DNA of 64,000 nt from UBA5066 sp048500275 (GTDB lineage: Bacteria; Acidobacteriota; Thermoanaerobaculia; UBA5066): the NCBI GenBank assembly GCA_048500275.1, contig JASNYI010000001.1, positions 744,001 to 808,000 of the forward strand, read 5' to 3'. Under the pieces are notes generated by a model that was not told where the DNA came from, did no database searches, and was given only the letters and a program-made list of their open reading frames with translations. Both the position numbers and the translations under genes were made by a program. Position 1 is the first letter of the stretch. Every line of letters begins with the position of its first letter. Positions 1-8,020 of the stretch are shown piece by piece.

Positions 1-138
1 GAGCTGCCGTGGCGACCTTCGCTTGCGATGGAGGCGCTACCACGCCCTGCTCCCGGCCGCGCCGTCCGCGCGCCATATTCGCACCGTACGCTGCGCAAGC
101 AGTGGTTGCGTACTTTTCGCCGAAAAAAAGGGATCGGC

Positions 139-1005
139 TCACCCGCCATCTCCCATATCTTCAAGGCAGCGCTGTTCGTGCTCTGCCAAGTACGCGAGCG
201 CCTTGTCGTCACCGATTGAAAGGCTCTCTCTCATCTGCTCGCTGGCGATCCAACGACGCCGCCTGATCACGATCGGGTTCACGTCGAAGAGATCGGCCAA
301 GGAGCGGTCGACGAAGTCGTCGCACTCAAGACCACCGGCGTTGGGTGGCGCAACACGTGCCCATTCCTCTTCGAAGATCTGCCTGGCCCGCGCGAAGAGG
401 CTCCACGGCAGAAGGAAGCCTCCAATTGCCGCGTTTGCCTGTGCTTCGCAGAAGCAGCCAGGTACCCCGCACGCGCCGCAGGCGGGGGAGAGCCACCGCG
501 CGCGTAGAGAGCAGTAGGCGTTCGGGCTTTCGAGCTCCTGGCGCTTGATGGACGCAGTGCGATGCAGGTGGCCGTGGAGGATGGCATGCCCCGCCTCGTG
601 CGCCATCGTCGTCTGGACCCGACGCTGCTTTGAAATGCGAACATCCTCTGCGAGCGCCCGCTGCACAACGATTCGGACGGGACGTCCAGTCTCCACGTCG
701 AATTGCGTTAGGCCTGGGTTTCTGACCTCTTCGAAATCAACTGAAAACGCGAAGTGCTTCTCGATAAAGAGATCGACGGGGATTCTCCCAGGCTCCTCCG
801 GCATGTCACCCGTCTGGCGCAGGAGGGCCGCGCAAATAGCGTCGATCTTCGCTGCACCAAGGTATGGGACGGGCCGGTGCCGTGGAATGCGCACCATAGA
901 ACCTGACGAACTGGCAGGTGTGCGAGCATCGACATGTTTGCTCTGGACGCTCGGCCCGGGGGTGCCGTCGTCCAGGTCGAAAAGCTCGCCCTGCGTCAGA
1001 CTCAT
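139..1005 (-). CDS. ImmA/IrrE-type zinc metallopeptidase
   Basis: This 288-residue protein has the zinc signature HEAGHAILHGH near its middle, preceded by the usual ImmA-like region and followed by a Cys-rich stretch (about residues 180-195, ACGACGVPGC) and a helical tail. Family members cleave a partner Xre-type repressor after DNA damage or another signal. The upstream gene encodes such a repressor and ends one base before this ATG, so the two are certainly co-transcribed. The extra cysteines between the HExxH motif and the C-terminus are less usual and could bind a second metal. The pair most likely controls a mobile element; the controlled gene is not obvious in the window. Confidence 0.85.
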   Translation of the reverse strand: MSLTQGELFDLDDGTPGPSVQSKHVDARTPASSSGSMVRIPRHRPVPYLGAAKIDAICAALLRQTGDMPEEPGRIPVDLFIEKHFAFSVDFEEVRNPGLTQFDVETGRPVRIVVQRALAEDVRISKQRRVQTTMAHEAGHAILHGHLHRTASIKRQELESPNAYCSLRARWLSPACGACGVPGCFCEAQANAAIGGFLLPWSLFARARQIFEEEWARVAPPNAGGLECDDFVDRSLADLFDVNPIVIRRRRWIASEQMRESLSIGDDKALAYLAEHEQRCLEDMGDGG

Positions 1006-1362
1006 CTAACCACTCCGCTTCCCCTTCGGTTCGTTCTCCGCGCGGGCCTTTAGAAACGCGTCGAGCTCCTCAGGACGAACCCGCTGCTTCACGAATTCTC
1101 GCAATGCGATCGAGTACCGTGGGTCGTCCTCGGCGAGCTGACGAAGCTCCTCGAGCGGGGCTCGAGGGTCGAGCTGGCGTAGATCTTCGATGTTTGCTCC
1201 TAGCTCGGCTGCGAGCTTCACGAAGATGTCTTCCGACGGGAATCGCATCCCTCGTTCGATATCTGAAATGAAGGGCGCGGTTACGCCCACGCGCTGCGCT
1301 AGGTCTCGCAGGGAGTAGTCCTTCTTCTTTCGGAGAAATCGGATGGTCGCGCCTAAATTCAT
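1006..1362 (-). CDS. Xre-family HTH repressor, partner of ImmA
   Basis: A 118-residue protein with an N-terminal helix-turn-helix (about residues 5-60; core SLRDLAQRVGVTAPFISDIE) and a charged helical tail. It is the expected target of the adjacent ImmA-like protease and probably represses its own promoter. I chose the ATG at 1362 over the in-frame ATG at 1374 because the latter lies inside the predicted -10 box. With the start at 1362 the transcript would be leaderless or nearly so. DNA-binding specificity cannot be read from the sequence. Confidence 0.82.
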   Translation of the reverse strand: MNLGATIRFLRKKKDYSLRDLAQRVGVTAPFISDIERGMRFPSEDIFVKLAAELGANIEDLRQLDPRAPLEELRQLAEDDPRYSIALREFVKQRVRPEELDAFLKARAENEPKGKRSG

Positions 1363-1369
1363 CTCCGTA

Positions 1370-1397
1370 AGCATAGCCTGAGTTCTACGAATGTCAA
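1370..1397 (-). promoter_or_regulatory. Predicted sigma70-type promoter of the Xre-ImmA pair
   Basis: On the minus strand TTGACA (1392-1397) and TATGCT (1370-1375) are separated by 16 bases. The expected transcription start falls at or next to the ATG at 1362, which suggests a leaderless mRNA. Both hexamers are read directly; activity is inferred. Confidence 0.6.
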
Positions 1398-1632
1398 GAG
1401 GGCCTGCTGGTGCGAAAGACGCCCTCTTCGCATGGCTCCACCACGGCAGTGTCGAAGCCGAGCCGTCGCAGTAGGCAGCGGCATCGGGGCCCCCCTTCCC
1501 TCCTGCTTCGTTCGCGACACCCTCACAGAAGTTCTTCGCGGAGCCCCTTCCTCGAGTACGCCTGGGGGCAGCGCGACGACGCCTTACAGCTCGGCACACG
1601 GCGTCCGGCCCTCCCCCGAACTGTGAGAATCC

Positions 1633-2121
1633 CTAGAAGAACCGACGCACGAACGCGACGAAGACAATCGCGAGAACTACGAGGAGCGCACCCACCGACG
1701 CCCACCCAATGCGATCGCTGAGAGGGACTTCCACCCGCCCCCTGGGTGCAGGCGCCGATATGGGCGTCCGCTGTGCGGTCTGCTGCCGCCGGGCGCGGTC
1801 GGCCAGAGAGGCGCGTTCCTCGACGCCGCGCTGCTCCGCGAGGTCGAAGAAGCCCTGCTCAACCGACACGGTCTGCGTCCGGTACTTCTTCCCGCGGGCA
1901 TCCGTGATCTCCGCGAAGTACGACCCCAGTCGTGGAACATCCAGATCCTCGTGCCCGTGGTCGCTCCCCTTCCGGGACACTTCGATGTTCCCGCCCGGCG
2001 TCACCTCGAAGAGCTTGAGAGACGCTGCCCCGCCGACGTCCCCGGAGAGGATGCGCACTGAGACGACGACCCTGTTGGGGTACGAGGCGATGGTCGCTTC
2101 CGCGCCTTGCTTCCCGTTCAT
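1633..2121 (-). CDS. Hypothetical membrane-anchored protein
   Basis: 162 residues. The N-terminal half reads as a small beta-rich domain (about residues 10-85). A charged, Arg/Gln-rich linker follows, then a single C-terminal membrane segment (about residues 138-158; VGALLVVLAIVFVAF) ending in basic residues. This gives a tail-anchored topology with the bulk of the protein in the cytoplasm. I do not recognise a family. It points the same way as the Xre-ImmA pair, 270 bases downstream of the start of that pair, and may belong to the same element. Confidence 0.6.
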   Translation of the reverse strand: MNGKQGAEATIASYPNRVVVSVRILSGDVGGAASLKLFEVTPGGNIEVSRKGSDHGHEDLDVPRLGSYFAEITDARGKKYRTQTVSVEQGFFDLAEQRGVEERASLADRARRQQTAQRTPISAPAPRGRVEVPLSDRIGWASVGALLVVLAIVFVAFVRRFF

Positions 2122-2580
2122 AGGGCGAAAGTGTAGCGCGCGTGCGGGCTGGCAGGTGTCTGCGGTTCACTCTTCCCCTGCAGGTGTGTGATGACAGCTA
2201 AGCTCAAGCTGAAGAGGACGAAGCCCGGTGAGTTCCAGTGCAACTTAGACGCCGCCGATGGCGAGACATCCCATTCATCGCCTGTGACGACCCCGACACC
2301 GCCAGTGCCCTCAAATGGCTCCCGAACACCGCGCGATGCGCGGACCAACGCCTTGCGGTGCCTGCTTGCCCGACTCCTCCTTCATCACCGTACTGTGCCG
2401 CGCACATGAGCTCTTGATCACTCACTCGCACCGTGCTTGACTGTCCTTGCACTGACTCTCGGTCCCCTCGGGCACCTTCGGGTGATCTTCTGCCCGTCTC
2501 GCCGCAGAGAGTCGGAGAAACGTCTTCAGAGCGAGATCCCCGCATCCGCAAGCGGGAATCGACTACCCGGCGAAGTCGCT
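2122..2580. other. Intergenic stretch before the tRNA-Asp fragment
   Basis: No convincing gene. A possible 73-codon frame on the plus strand (2188-2409) begins with a Lys-rich peptide but quickly becomes low-complexity Pro/Thr/Arg. I would not annotate it. The stretch ends at a partial tRNA, so it probably lies at an element boundary. Confidence 0.4.
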
Positions 2581-2629
2581 CCGGCTGTCACGCGGAAGGT
2601 CGCGGGTTCGAACCCCGTCATCCCCGCCA
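2581..2629 (+). other. 3' fragment of tRNA-Asp, probable attachment (att) site
   Basis: The sequence matches the 3' part of a bacterial tRNA-Asp: an anticodon loop CTGTCAC (anticodon GTC), the variable region AGGTC, a T-arm with stem GCGGG/CCCGT around TTCGAAC, the acceptor strand CATCCCC, the discriminator G and an encoded CCA (2627-2629). The complementary 5' acceptor strand GGGGATG and a D-arm are absent upstream, so it is not a working tRNA. Such 3' fragments are the usual scar of tyrosine-recombinase integration into a tRNA gene, and recombinase genes begin 144 bases downstream. Given its orientation, the fragment could be the right end of an element extending to the left, a tandem-element junction, or the site used by the recombinases on the right. 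Confidence 0.75.
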
Positions 2630-2645
2630 CGTCGCATCTGGACGC

Positions 2646-2717
2646 GGTAGATCGCCCCTCCCCCGGGGGTCCTGATCTACCCCCTCTGACCTTCTGCCTC
2701 CCAGCGCGCAGAAGGTC
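2646..2717. repeat. Two adjacent palindromes between tRNA-Asp fragment and recombinase
   Basis: The first has arms GGTAGATC (2646-2653) and GATCTACC (2674-2681) with an inner CCCCC/GGGGG pairing. The second has 10-bp arms GACCTTCTGC (2688-2697) and GCAGAAGGTC (2708-2717) around a 10-base loop. No U-tract follows either, so they may be recombinase or accessory-protein binding sites as easily as terminators. Confidence 0.6.
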
Positions 2718-2772
2718 GCTCTCAGGATTGGCCGAAACGGCATCCGGAGGCCAGAAGCTACCGCTCTATCCC

Positions 2773-3843
2773 ATGGTTTCCCCCTCCCTCTCGCGACCTT
2801 CCGCCTCCGCGGACTTTTCGCGACCGTCCGCCCGCACGGGGACGGTCGCGCCTCCCGGCACTTCCCCGCTCGGTGCTCCCTCTGCCGCTGACCCGGTCGC
2901 CTGGACGTTCCGGGATCTCGACCGCCGCTTCGAGGCCTTCCTCGACACGAGCCGCCACGTCGAGCGCAAGAGCCTCGACACGCTCCGCGGCTACCGCGGC
3001 GCGTTCGTCATGTTCCGGCGCTTCCTCGCCGAGGGCCGCAAGGAGCTTCCGCCGACCGTCGGCGAACGCTTCTTCGACATCGAGGGCTTCGTCGCCTGGA
3101 ACAACCGCCGCGGCGTGAGCGCCGTGACCACGAACCACTACTGGCGCGCCCTCCGGCCGTTCTTTGTCGACCTCGAGCGCCGCGACGGCGTCATGAATCC
3201 GTTCCGGGGCATGCGCCAGCCCGTCACGGGCCACCCGCAGCCAAAGGCTTTGAGCCCCGAGGAGTGCCGCCGCGTCCTCCTCGCCGCAGACAACTACCCG
3301 TGGGACTCTCCGTTCGAACGGCGCCGCGCCGTCGCCGTCCTTGCGACGGTCATGTACGCCGGCCTCCGAAAGAAGGAGCTGCTCCGGCTCCTCTACACCG
3401 ACGTCGATCTCGACGAGGGAACAATCTCCATCCGCGGCGGCAAGGGGCGTGGAGACGGCAAGGACCGCCTCGTCTTCATCGCACCCGAACTGCGGGAGGT
3501 CCTCGACGCCTTCCTCCGCGCCCGCGTCCTCGCCCGCGTGACGGCCCCGGGATTCTGGGCGTCACCCCGCGGCGGCTCCTTCATGTCCGAGGCTGCCCTC
3601 ATGCGAGTCGTGAAGCGGGTCCGTCGCGCATCCGGCCTGCCCCTCGGCCTTCACCGGCTTCGCCACTCCTTCGTCACACTTCTCCTGAAGGCCGGCGTCC
3701 CGATCCACGTCGTCCAGAACCTCGCCGGGCACGCGAGCATCCGGACGACCGAGGTCTACTTCCGGGTCTGGGACGACGACAAGCGGCTCGGCGTCCAGCG
3801 GCTCTCGCTTGAAGCCCTTAGTCGAGCGGGACGGCGAGCGTGA
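2773..3843 (+). CDS. Tyrosine recombinase/integrase 1
   Basis: 356 residues from the ATG at 2773; the open frame continues upstream through the tRNA fragment, where it cannot be coding. An N-terminal SAM-like core-binding domain (about residues 45-145) is followed by the catalytic domain. It carries the expected residues: Arg in YAGLRKKELLRL, HRLRH (H-x-x-R), His in LAGHAS, and the nucleophile Tyr in TTEVYFRV. This fold cuts and joins DNA at att or dif-like sites. The gene starts just right of the tRNA-Asp fragment and its 3' end overlaps the convergent second recombinase by 26 bases, suggesting that the two act together. Confidence 0.9.
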   Translation: MVSPSLSRPSASADFSRPSARTGTVAPPGTSPLGAPSAADPVAWTFRDLDRRFEAFLDTSRHVERKSLDTLRGYRGAFVMFRRFLAEGRKELPPTVGERFFDIEGFVAWNNRRGVSAVTTNHYWRALRPFFVDLERRDGVMNPFRGMRQPVTGHPQPKALSPEECRRVLLAADNYPWDSPFERRRAVAVLATVMYAGLRKKELLRLLYTDVDLDEGTISIRGGKGRGDGKDRLVFIAPELREVLDAFLRARVLARVTAPGFWASPRGGSFMSEAALMRVVKRVRRASGLPLGLHRLRHSFVTLLLKAGVPIHVVQNLAGHASIRTTEVYFRVWDDDKRLGVQRLSLEALSRAGRRA

Positions 3844-4909
3844 GGCGGCCGGCTTCGGAGGCGCACTCGCCGTCGAAGATCGCCGAGTAGCGCTGGAGGA
3901 CGGCGAGGGACCGGTGGCCGAGCAGCTCCATCGCCACCCGGTCGCTCACGCCGGCCTGGCGGAGCATCGTCGCGTAGGAGTGCCGGAGCATGTGTGGCGT
4001 CACGTAGATCCCGGTGCCAGCCCGGATCCGCGCGAAGAGCCGACGGATCGTCACTTCCCCGATCCGCCGGTCGCCGTCGAGCGACGTGAAGACCTCCGGC
4101 TGCATCCGCCCGGCCCGGCGCCGCTCGCTCAGGTACTCGGAGAGGAGGGTGACGAGCTGCGGCGTCATGTAGGCCGTTCGGTCCCGCCCGCCGCCGCGAC
4201 CCTTCCCGCACCGGATCCGGAGCGTCATGGCAGAGAGCTGCACGTCCCCCACTTCGAGGCGAAGGACTTCTCCCCGACGCAGGCCGGCCAGGGCCATCAC
4301 GCCCACGAGGGCGACGTTCCGGGTCCGCTCCAGCGGCGAGCCCCACTGCTGGTTTCGGACGAACCGGAACAGCTCCTCGACTGTCGCCCGCGGCAGCGCG
4401 CGTGGCCGACGGAGACCCGGCTCCGGCCGGGCCGCGAATCGTGCCGGGCTTACCGTCCCGTCCTGGTCGGCGATCCGGTTCAGCGCCGAGGCAACCGCGC
4501 GCCAGTACGTGTGAACCGTGGTGTGCGAAAGCCCGTGGACCCGAAGGTCGGCCACCCAGTCATTCAGGCAGCGCACCTGGGTTTCCAGGTCACCCCGGAG
4601 GAACCGGTCCCACGCCTTGTCCCGCGTGAGATAGGCCTCGAGTGACCCGAGAGCGCACTGGAGCCACGACCCCGTCTTCCCCGACTGCCCGAGGACGCCT
4701 GTCGTGAAGGCGATCAGCTTCGCCCGCCGCTCGAGGAAGTGCTCACGGGACGGGAACCACATCGGCTTCGCCCGGGCCACGAGACGGGCGACGGACTCGG
4801 GCGTCAGGAGCGGGCCGATCTCCCGGAGCATTCGTGCCCGGCCCCCGCCCCACGGCAGGGCCGCTCCTCCGCTCCCGTGCTGCCGGTTCGGCTCAGGCGT
4901 CATATTCAT
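3818..4909 (-). CDS. Tyrosine recombinase/integrase 2
   Basis: 363 residues with ATG at 4909 (a second in-frame ATG is at 4903). Core-binding domain about residues 60-150, then a catalytic domain with Arg in LAGLRRGEVLRL, HMLRH, His in LLGHRS and Tyr in LQRYSAIF. It is clearly related to, but distinct from, the convergent recombinase 1. Its start overlaps the 3' end of the upstream ATPase gene, so it is the last gene of a leftward operon with that ATPase and the winged-helix gene. Pairs of tyrosine recombinases can act as heterotetramers (XerC/XerD-like); whether these do is inference. Confidence 0.88.
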   Translation of the reverse strand: MNMTPEPNRQHGSGGAALPWGGGRARMLREIGPLLTPESVARLVARAKPMWFPSREHFLERRAKLIAFTTGVLGQSGKTGSWLQCALGSLEAYLTRDKAWDRFLRGDLETQVRCLNDWVADLRVHGLSHTTVHTYWRAVASALNRIADQDGTVSPARFAARPEPGLRRPRALPRATVEELFRFVRNQQWGSPLERTRNVALVGVMALAGLRRGEVLRLEVGDVQLSAMTLRIRCGKGRGGGRDRTAYMTPQLVTLLSEYLSERRRAGRMQPEVFTSLDGDRRIGEVTIRRLFARIRAGTGIYVTPHMLRHSYATMLRQAGVSDRVAMELLGHRSLAVLQRYSAIFDGECASEAGRLTLAVPLD

Positions 4910-6323
4910 CGATCGTGAAACCGGTAGAGATGGGCCGGGTCGGGAGCGCGGGTGGCGTCTCCGGCGGGAGTACCTGCACGCGTCTCGCCTTGAACCGCTT
5001 TCCCCGGAGCGCCCAGTAACAGGCACCCCGAGGCAGATCAGCGAGCTCGTGAACCCGTGCCCGCAGTTCCTCCTCGGCCGTGAGGAGCGGATCTTCGATT
5101 CGGTCGTACGGCCGTGCGCGAAGCCGCGGGACATTCCCGAGCGGCTCGAGGACGTCTGGGCCGATGAGTCGCGCGTCGGCGTACGGGAGGCGGAAGAAGA
5201 ACTGGCGTGCCGTGTTCCCGGTCAGCAGCGACCGGAGTTTCGCAGGGAACAGCGAGATACCCTGCGCCGCGAGGACGAGAGACACCCTGTACTTGCGGCC
5301 CGCGACGAGGAGGTCCGCGAGACCGCTCTCCTCCCCGGCAAAGCTGTGGGCCTCGTCGACGAGGAGCGTGACCGGGCGACGGATCTCCGGGACGATCCTC
5401 TCCCGGCGAAGTGCGGCGAGGAGCAGTGCGCTCGTGAGAAGCCTGCCGAGGACGTCGGCCGCGGCGCCGAGGGACCCGCGGGCGAGGTTCACGACGACGG
5501 CCGTCCGTCGGTCGATCACCCCGAGAAGATCGAACGTCCCCTCCGTCCTCCCGAGAAACGCCCGGACGGCCGGCGCGTCGAGGAGCGGGGCGAGCTTGTT
5601 CAAGACGGCCGAGACGTACATCTCCTCCCGGGCGCCGAAGCGGTCCCGGAAGTAGGCCTGTACCTCCGGCCCGGCCGTCTGGAGCACGTCGAGCCGGAAC
5701 TCTTCGTCCGTCAGGAACCGTTCGAGGTCGAGGAGGGTCAAGGGCATCGCGCTCTCGATCAACGACCGGAGGCTGACTCGCATCAGCTCCTCGGTCTTCA
5801 CGCCCCACGCCCATGAGGCGGCCGTCTCCCCTCGGTAGAGTCGCTTCAGCACCGTCACGAGGAGATCCACTTGTCGGCTCGGGGCGACCCCGTCCATCAC
5901 AGCCACCGGATTCCAGGCGGGGAGCGTCTCCGGCCGAGTGAAGTCGAGAGAGACGAGCTTCAGACTTCCCGTGGCCCGGACCCAGCGGCCCACCCGGTCG
6001 GCGAGGTCGCCGTGCGGGTCGATCAGGACGAACGACCGTCCGATCCGCAGGAGCGTCCGGCACATCGCCTCGAGGAGCGACGACTTTCCGCTCCCGGTCG
6101 CGCCGAGGACGAGCGCGTGCTGGCCGAAGTCCTCGCTGATGAGCGGGCAGCCGACCTTCGAGCCGTCCGGGGCACGGTACGTCGCAAACGCCGGGCCTCG
6201 ATCGGCGCGCTTGAGCATCGCGTGCAAGAACCGGTCGCGCGCCAGATAGAACTCCCGCGCCCGGAACCAGTCCCGGCTCTGGCGGGTATCGAAGCTGACG
6301 GAGATCGAGGTAAGGGCGTTCAT
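4893..6323 (-). CDS. VirD4/HerA-type DNA-translocation ATPase (left set)
   Basis: 476 residues. Walker A GATGSGKSS is at about residues 74-82. Walker B LLVDEAHSF lies near residue 325, followed by an all-purpose sensor region (VLAAQGISLFP). The DPHGD segment after strand 2 is typical of the HerA/VirD4/TraG group, which pumps DNA or couples a relaxosome to a transfer channel. No N-terminal membrane segments are visible, so it would need a partner to reach the membrane; the adjacent wHTH protein with a C-terminal membrane anchor is a candidate. It overlaps both its neighbours by a few bases, so translation is probably coupled. Confidence 0.85.
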   Translation of the reverse strand: MNALTSISVSFDTRQSRDWFRAREFYLARDRFLHAMLKRADRGPAFATYRAPDGSKVGCPLISEDFGQHALVLGATGSGKSSLLEAMCRTLLRIGRSFVLIDPHGDLADRVGRWVRATGSLKLVSLDFTRPETLPAWNPVAVMDGVAPSRQVDLLVTVLKRLYRGETAASWAWGVKTEELMRVSLRSLIESAMPLTLLDLERFLTDEEFRLDVLQTAGPEVQAYFRDRFGAREEMYVSAVLNKLAPLLDAPAVRAFLGRTEGTFDLLGVIDRRTAVVVNLARGSLGAAADVLGRLLTSALLLAALRRERIVPEIRRPVTLLVDEAHSFAGEESGLADLLVAGRKYRVSLVLAAQGISLFPAKLRSLLTGNTARQFFFRLPYADARLIGPDVLEPLGNVPRLRARPYDRIEDPLLTAEEELRARVHELADLPRGACYWALRGKRFKARRVQVLPPETPPALPTRPISTGFTIDEYDA

Positions 6324-7078
6324 GGCAGGAGAAGTAGGAGTCCGGTCAGGATCACGGCGACCGGGAGGCTGAGCCAGAGCGCGAGGCGGAATCGTCCTGC
6401 CCGGGTCGGCGGGACCGCCCCCGTCTCAAGCCAGCGGAGGTACGACCGCTGAAGTCGGGAGAGAGGCGGCGGGTCGGTCAGGACGAAGCGGCCGTGCCCG
6501 CCGCCGTCAGCACTGAGCCCGGCACGGCGGAGCCGTCGAAGCGAGCGGGTCGCCGAACGGGCCGACTGTCCGCTGGCCCGGGCCACCATCCCGATCGTCA
6601 GCGGCGCGGTAAGGCCCGAGGCGCGCTCGCGGCTCCGGAGGTAGAGGTACGCGAGGAAGGCCCTCCGGCCCACGAGCGGGAGCGTCCGCACGAACCATCG
6701 CGTCGGAACGCGGTGGACGACGCCCGGCTCGTCCTCCGGGCCGAAGAGCGTCCGTTCCGCCTCCGTGGCATCGACCTCAACAGTGACGTTGTTCCCGCGA
6801 GCCTGCCAGGTCGCGAGTCCCGCGTCCTCGAGGAACTCGAGCCACCGGAAGACCTCGCGACGCTCCGCGCCGAGCGTCCACTGGAGGTCGCGAACCGGGA
6901 CGCCGAGGGGATGCCGGAGCATCAGCGCCCGAAGGGTCAGGAGGAGGAGGGCCGGATCGAAGCCGACCTCGCGAGCTGTCGCGAAGAAGCCGCCGAGGTC
7001 GACCGCGAGGGCCGACGCCCCGAGCGGCCCCTCCAACGCTGGGCGGGCGATCCGGATATAGCTCGGCAACTCATGCAT
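6320..7078 (-). CDS. Winged-helix protein with C-terminal membrane anchor
   Basis: 252 residues from the ATG at 7078. Two winged-helix-like segments can be seen (about residues 35-95, ending VFRWLEFLEDAGLATW, and about 140-200, ending ATRSLRRLRRAGL). A hydrophobic C-terminal helix (LALWLSLPVAVILTGLLLLL) follows. It sits between the ATPase and an Xre/ATPase-like gene, overlapping both by a few bases. The arrangement suggests a DNA-binding protein that tethers element DNA or the ATPase to the membrane. That role is inferred from layout, not from a recognised family. Confidence 0.6.
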   Translation of the reverse strand: MHELPSYIRIARPALEGPLGASALAVDLGGFFATAREVGFDPALLLLTLRALMLRHPLGVPVRDLQWTLGAERREVFRWLEFLEDAGLATWQARGNNVTVEVDATEAERTLFGPEDEPGVVHRVPTRWFVRTLPLVGRRAFLAYLYLRSRERASGLTAPLTIGMVARASGQSARSATRSLRRLRRAGLSADGGGHGRFVLTDPPPLSRLQRSYLRWLETGAVPPTRAGRFRLALWLSLPVAVILTGLLLLLP

Positions 7079-7781
7079 GGCCCGGGACGGCGACAGTGTC
7101 GATCGAGAGCTGGTCCGCCCGGCTGCGAAGCTCCCGGGCAAGGGCTGGGGCGAAGTCGGCGTCGAGGCCGTGGGCCGACGTGATCACGACGGGATGGTCC
7201 TCGCCGAGCTGCTCCGCGACGAGCCGGGCGGCGGTCTCGCGTCCCCCATCGACTCGTTCGAGGATGAGGAGGCGCGCATGCGCGATCACTTCGCGTTCCG
7301 AAGGTCCGACGGGGTGACTCGCCGGGCGCCGATGAACACGAACTCCGGCGCCGCGAAGGCCGTCTTCAAGTAGTCGGCTCGCCGACGACAATGCCTTCGC
7401 GGAGCTTCCGGTGACGACGAGTCCGCGCCCGCTCAGGAGATGGAGCGGAAAGGTCCGTACGAATCGGCGGAGCGTTGCGATGATCGGCTCGGGCAGATCC
7501 GCAGCTTCGGGGATGGCAGCCTTCAGGCACCCGCGCTCCTCCGCATCGACGGGGAGGTCGTAGCGCAGGTACGCCCAGATGAGTTCCTTCATCTCGGGCA
7601 CGTCGCCGAAGGTACGCGATATGCGGGCGAGCACCGGGCTCGTGAACGCCCGGCGACCGCCTCGGGCATGCACGAGGATCGAACGGTGAATGCCGAGTGA
7701 CCGAGCCAGCTCCGCCTGGCTCCATCCGCGCCTGGAGGCGATGCGGTGGATTTCCTGCACGAGGTCGGGAGCGCGATGCAT
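7071..7781 (-). CDS. Xre HTH protein fused to a degenerate AAA-like domain
   Basis: 236 residues from the ATG at 7781. An N-terminal Xre-type HTH (about residues 5-60; RRGWSQAELARSLGIHRSI) precedes a domain laid out like DnaC/IstB-type ATPases. There is a strand and loop where a P-loop belongs (GLVVTGSSAKALS), a Walker-B-like strand (ARLLILERVDG) and a later strand PVVITSAHG. The GKT/S of a working Walker A is missing, so nucleotide binding is doubtful. It is the first gene of the leftward operon with the winged-helix, ATPase and recombinase genes, and could regulate them or load the ATPase. Confidence 0.55.
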   Translation of the reverse strand: MHRAPDLVQEIHRIASRRGWSQAELARSLGIHRSILVHARGGRRAFTSPVLARISRTFGDVPEMKELIWAYLRYDLPVDAEERGCLKAAIPEAADLPEPIIATLRRFVRTFPLHLLSGRGLVVTGSSAKALSSASRLLEDGLRGAGVRVHRRPASHPVGPSEREVIAHARLLILERVDGGRETAARLVAEQLGEDHPVVITSAHGLDADFAPALARELRSRADQLSIDTVAVPGHA

Positions 7782-8020
7782 GGGAGGGGCGGGGCGGGAT
7801 AAGCGCCAGCATCCTGTCCATGTTTCGGTCGCGGTTCGAGAGTCGGTCGATCTCTTGTGACGAGTCGTCCCGCCCGGCTTCACCGCCGCCTGCGAGCAGA
7901 TGCCGCCCAAGGTGGGACTCAGCGTCCCTCGTGCGACCGGAGCCGGAGGATGAGAACTCGAAGACTGTGTGTGCTTACTACTACTTAGCCACAAACAGCG
8001 CGCTCTGTCCATAGCCCGTC
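7782..8020. other. Divergent intergenic region
   Basis: About 240 bases between the start of the leftward transfer operon and the rightward replication-relaxation-like frame. It contains the least GC-rich stretch nearby (around 7970-8000) and should hold divergent promoters, but I see no convincing -35/-10 pair. Confidence 0.35.

Noticed and set aside
2188..2409. Small gene with a Lys-rich start
   Set aside because: After 15 codons it becomes low-complexity Pro/Thr/Arg, and it is next to an element boundary; not enough to call a gene.
2521..2629. A complete tRNA-Asp gene
   Set aside because: The 5' acceptor strand and D-arm that would pair with the 3' half are absent, so only a fragment is supported.
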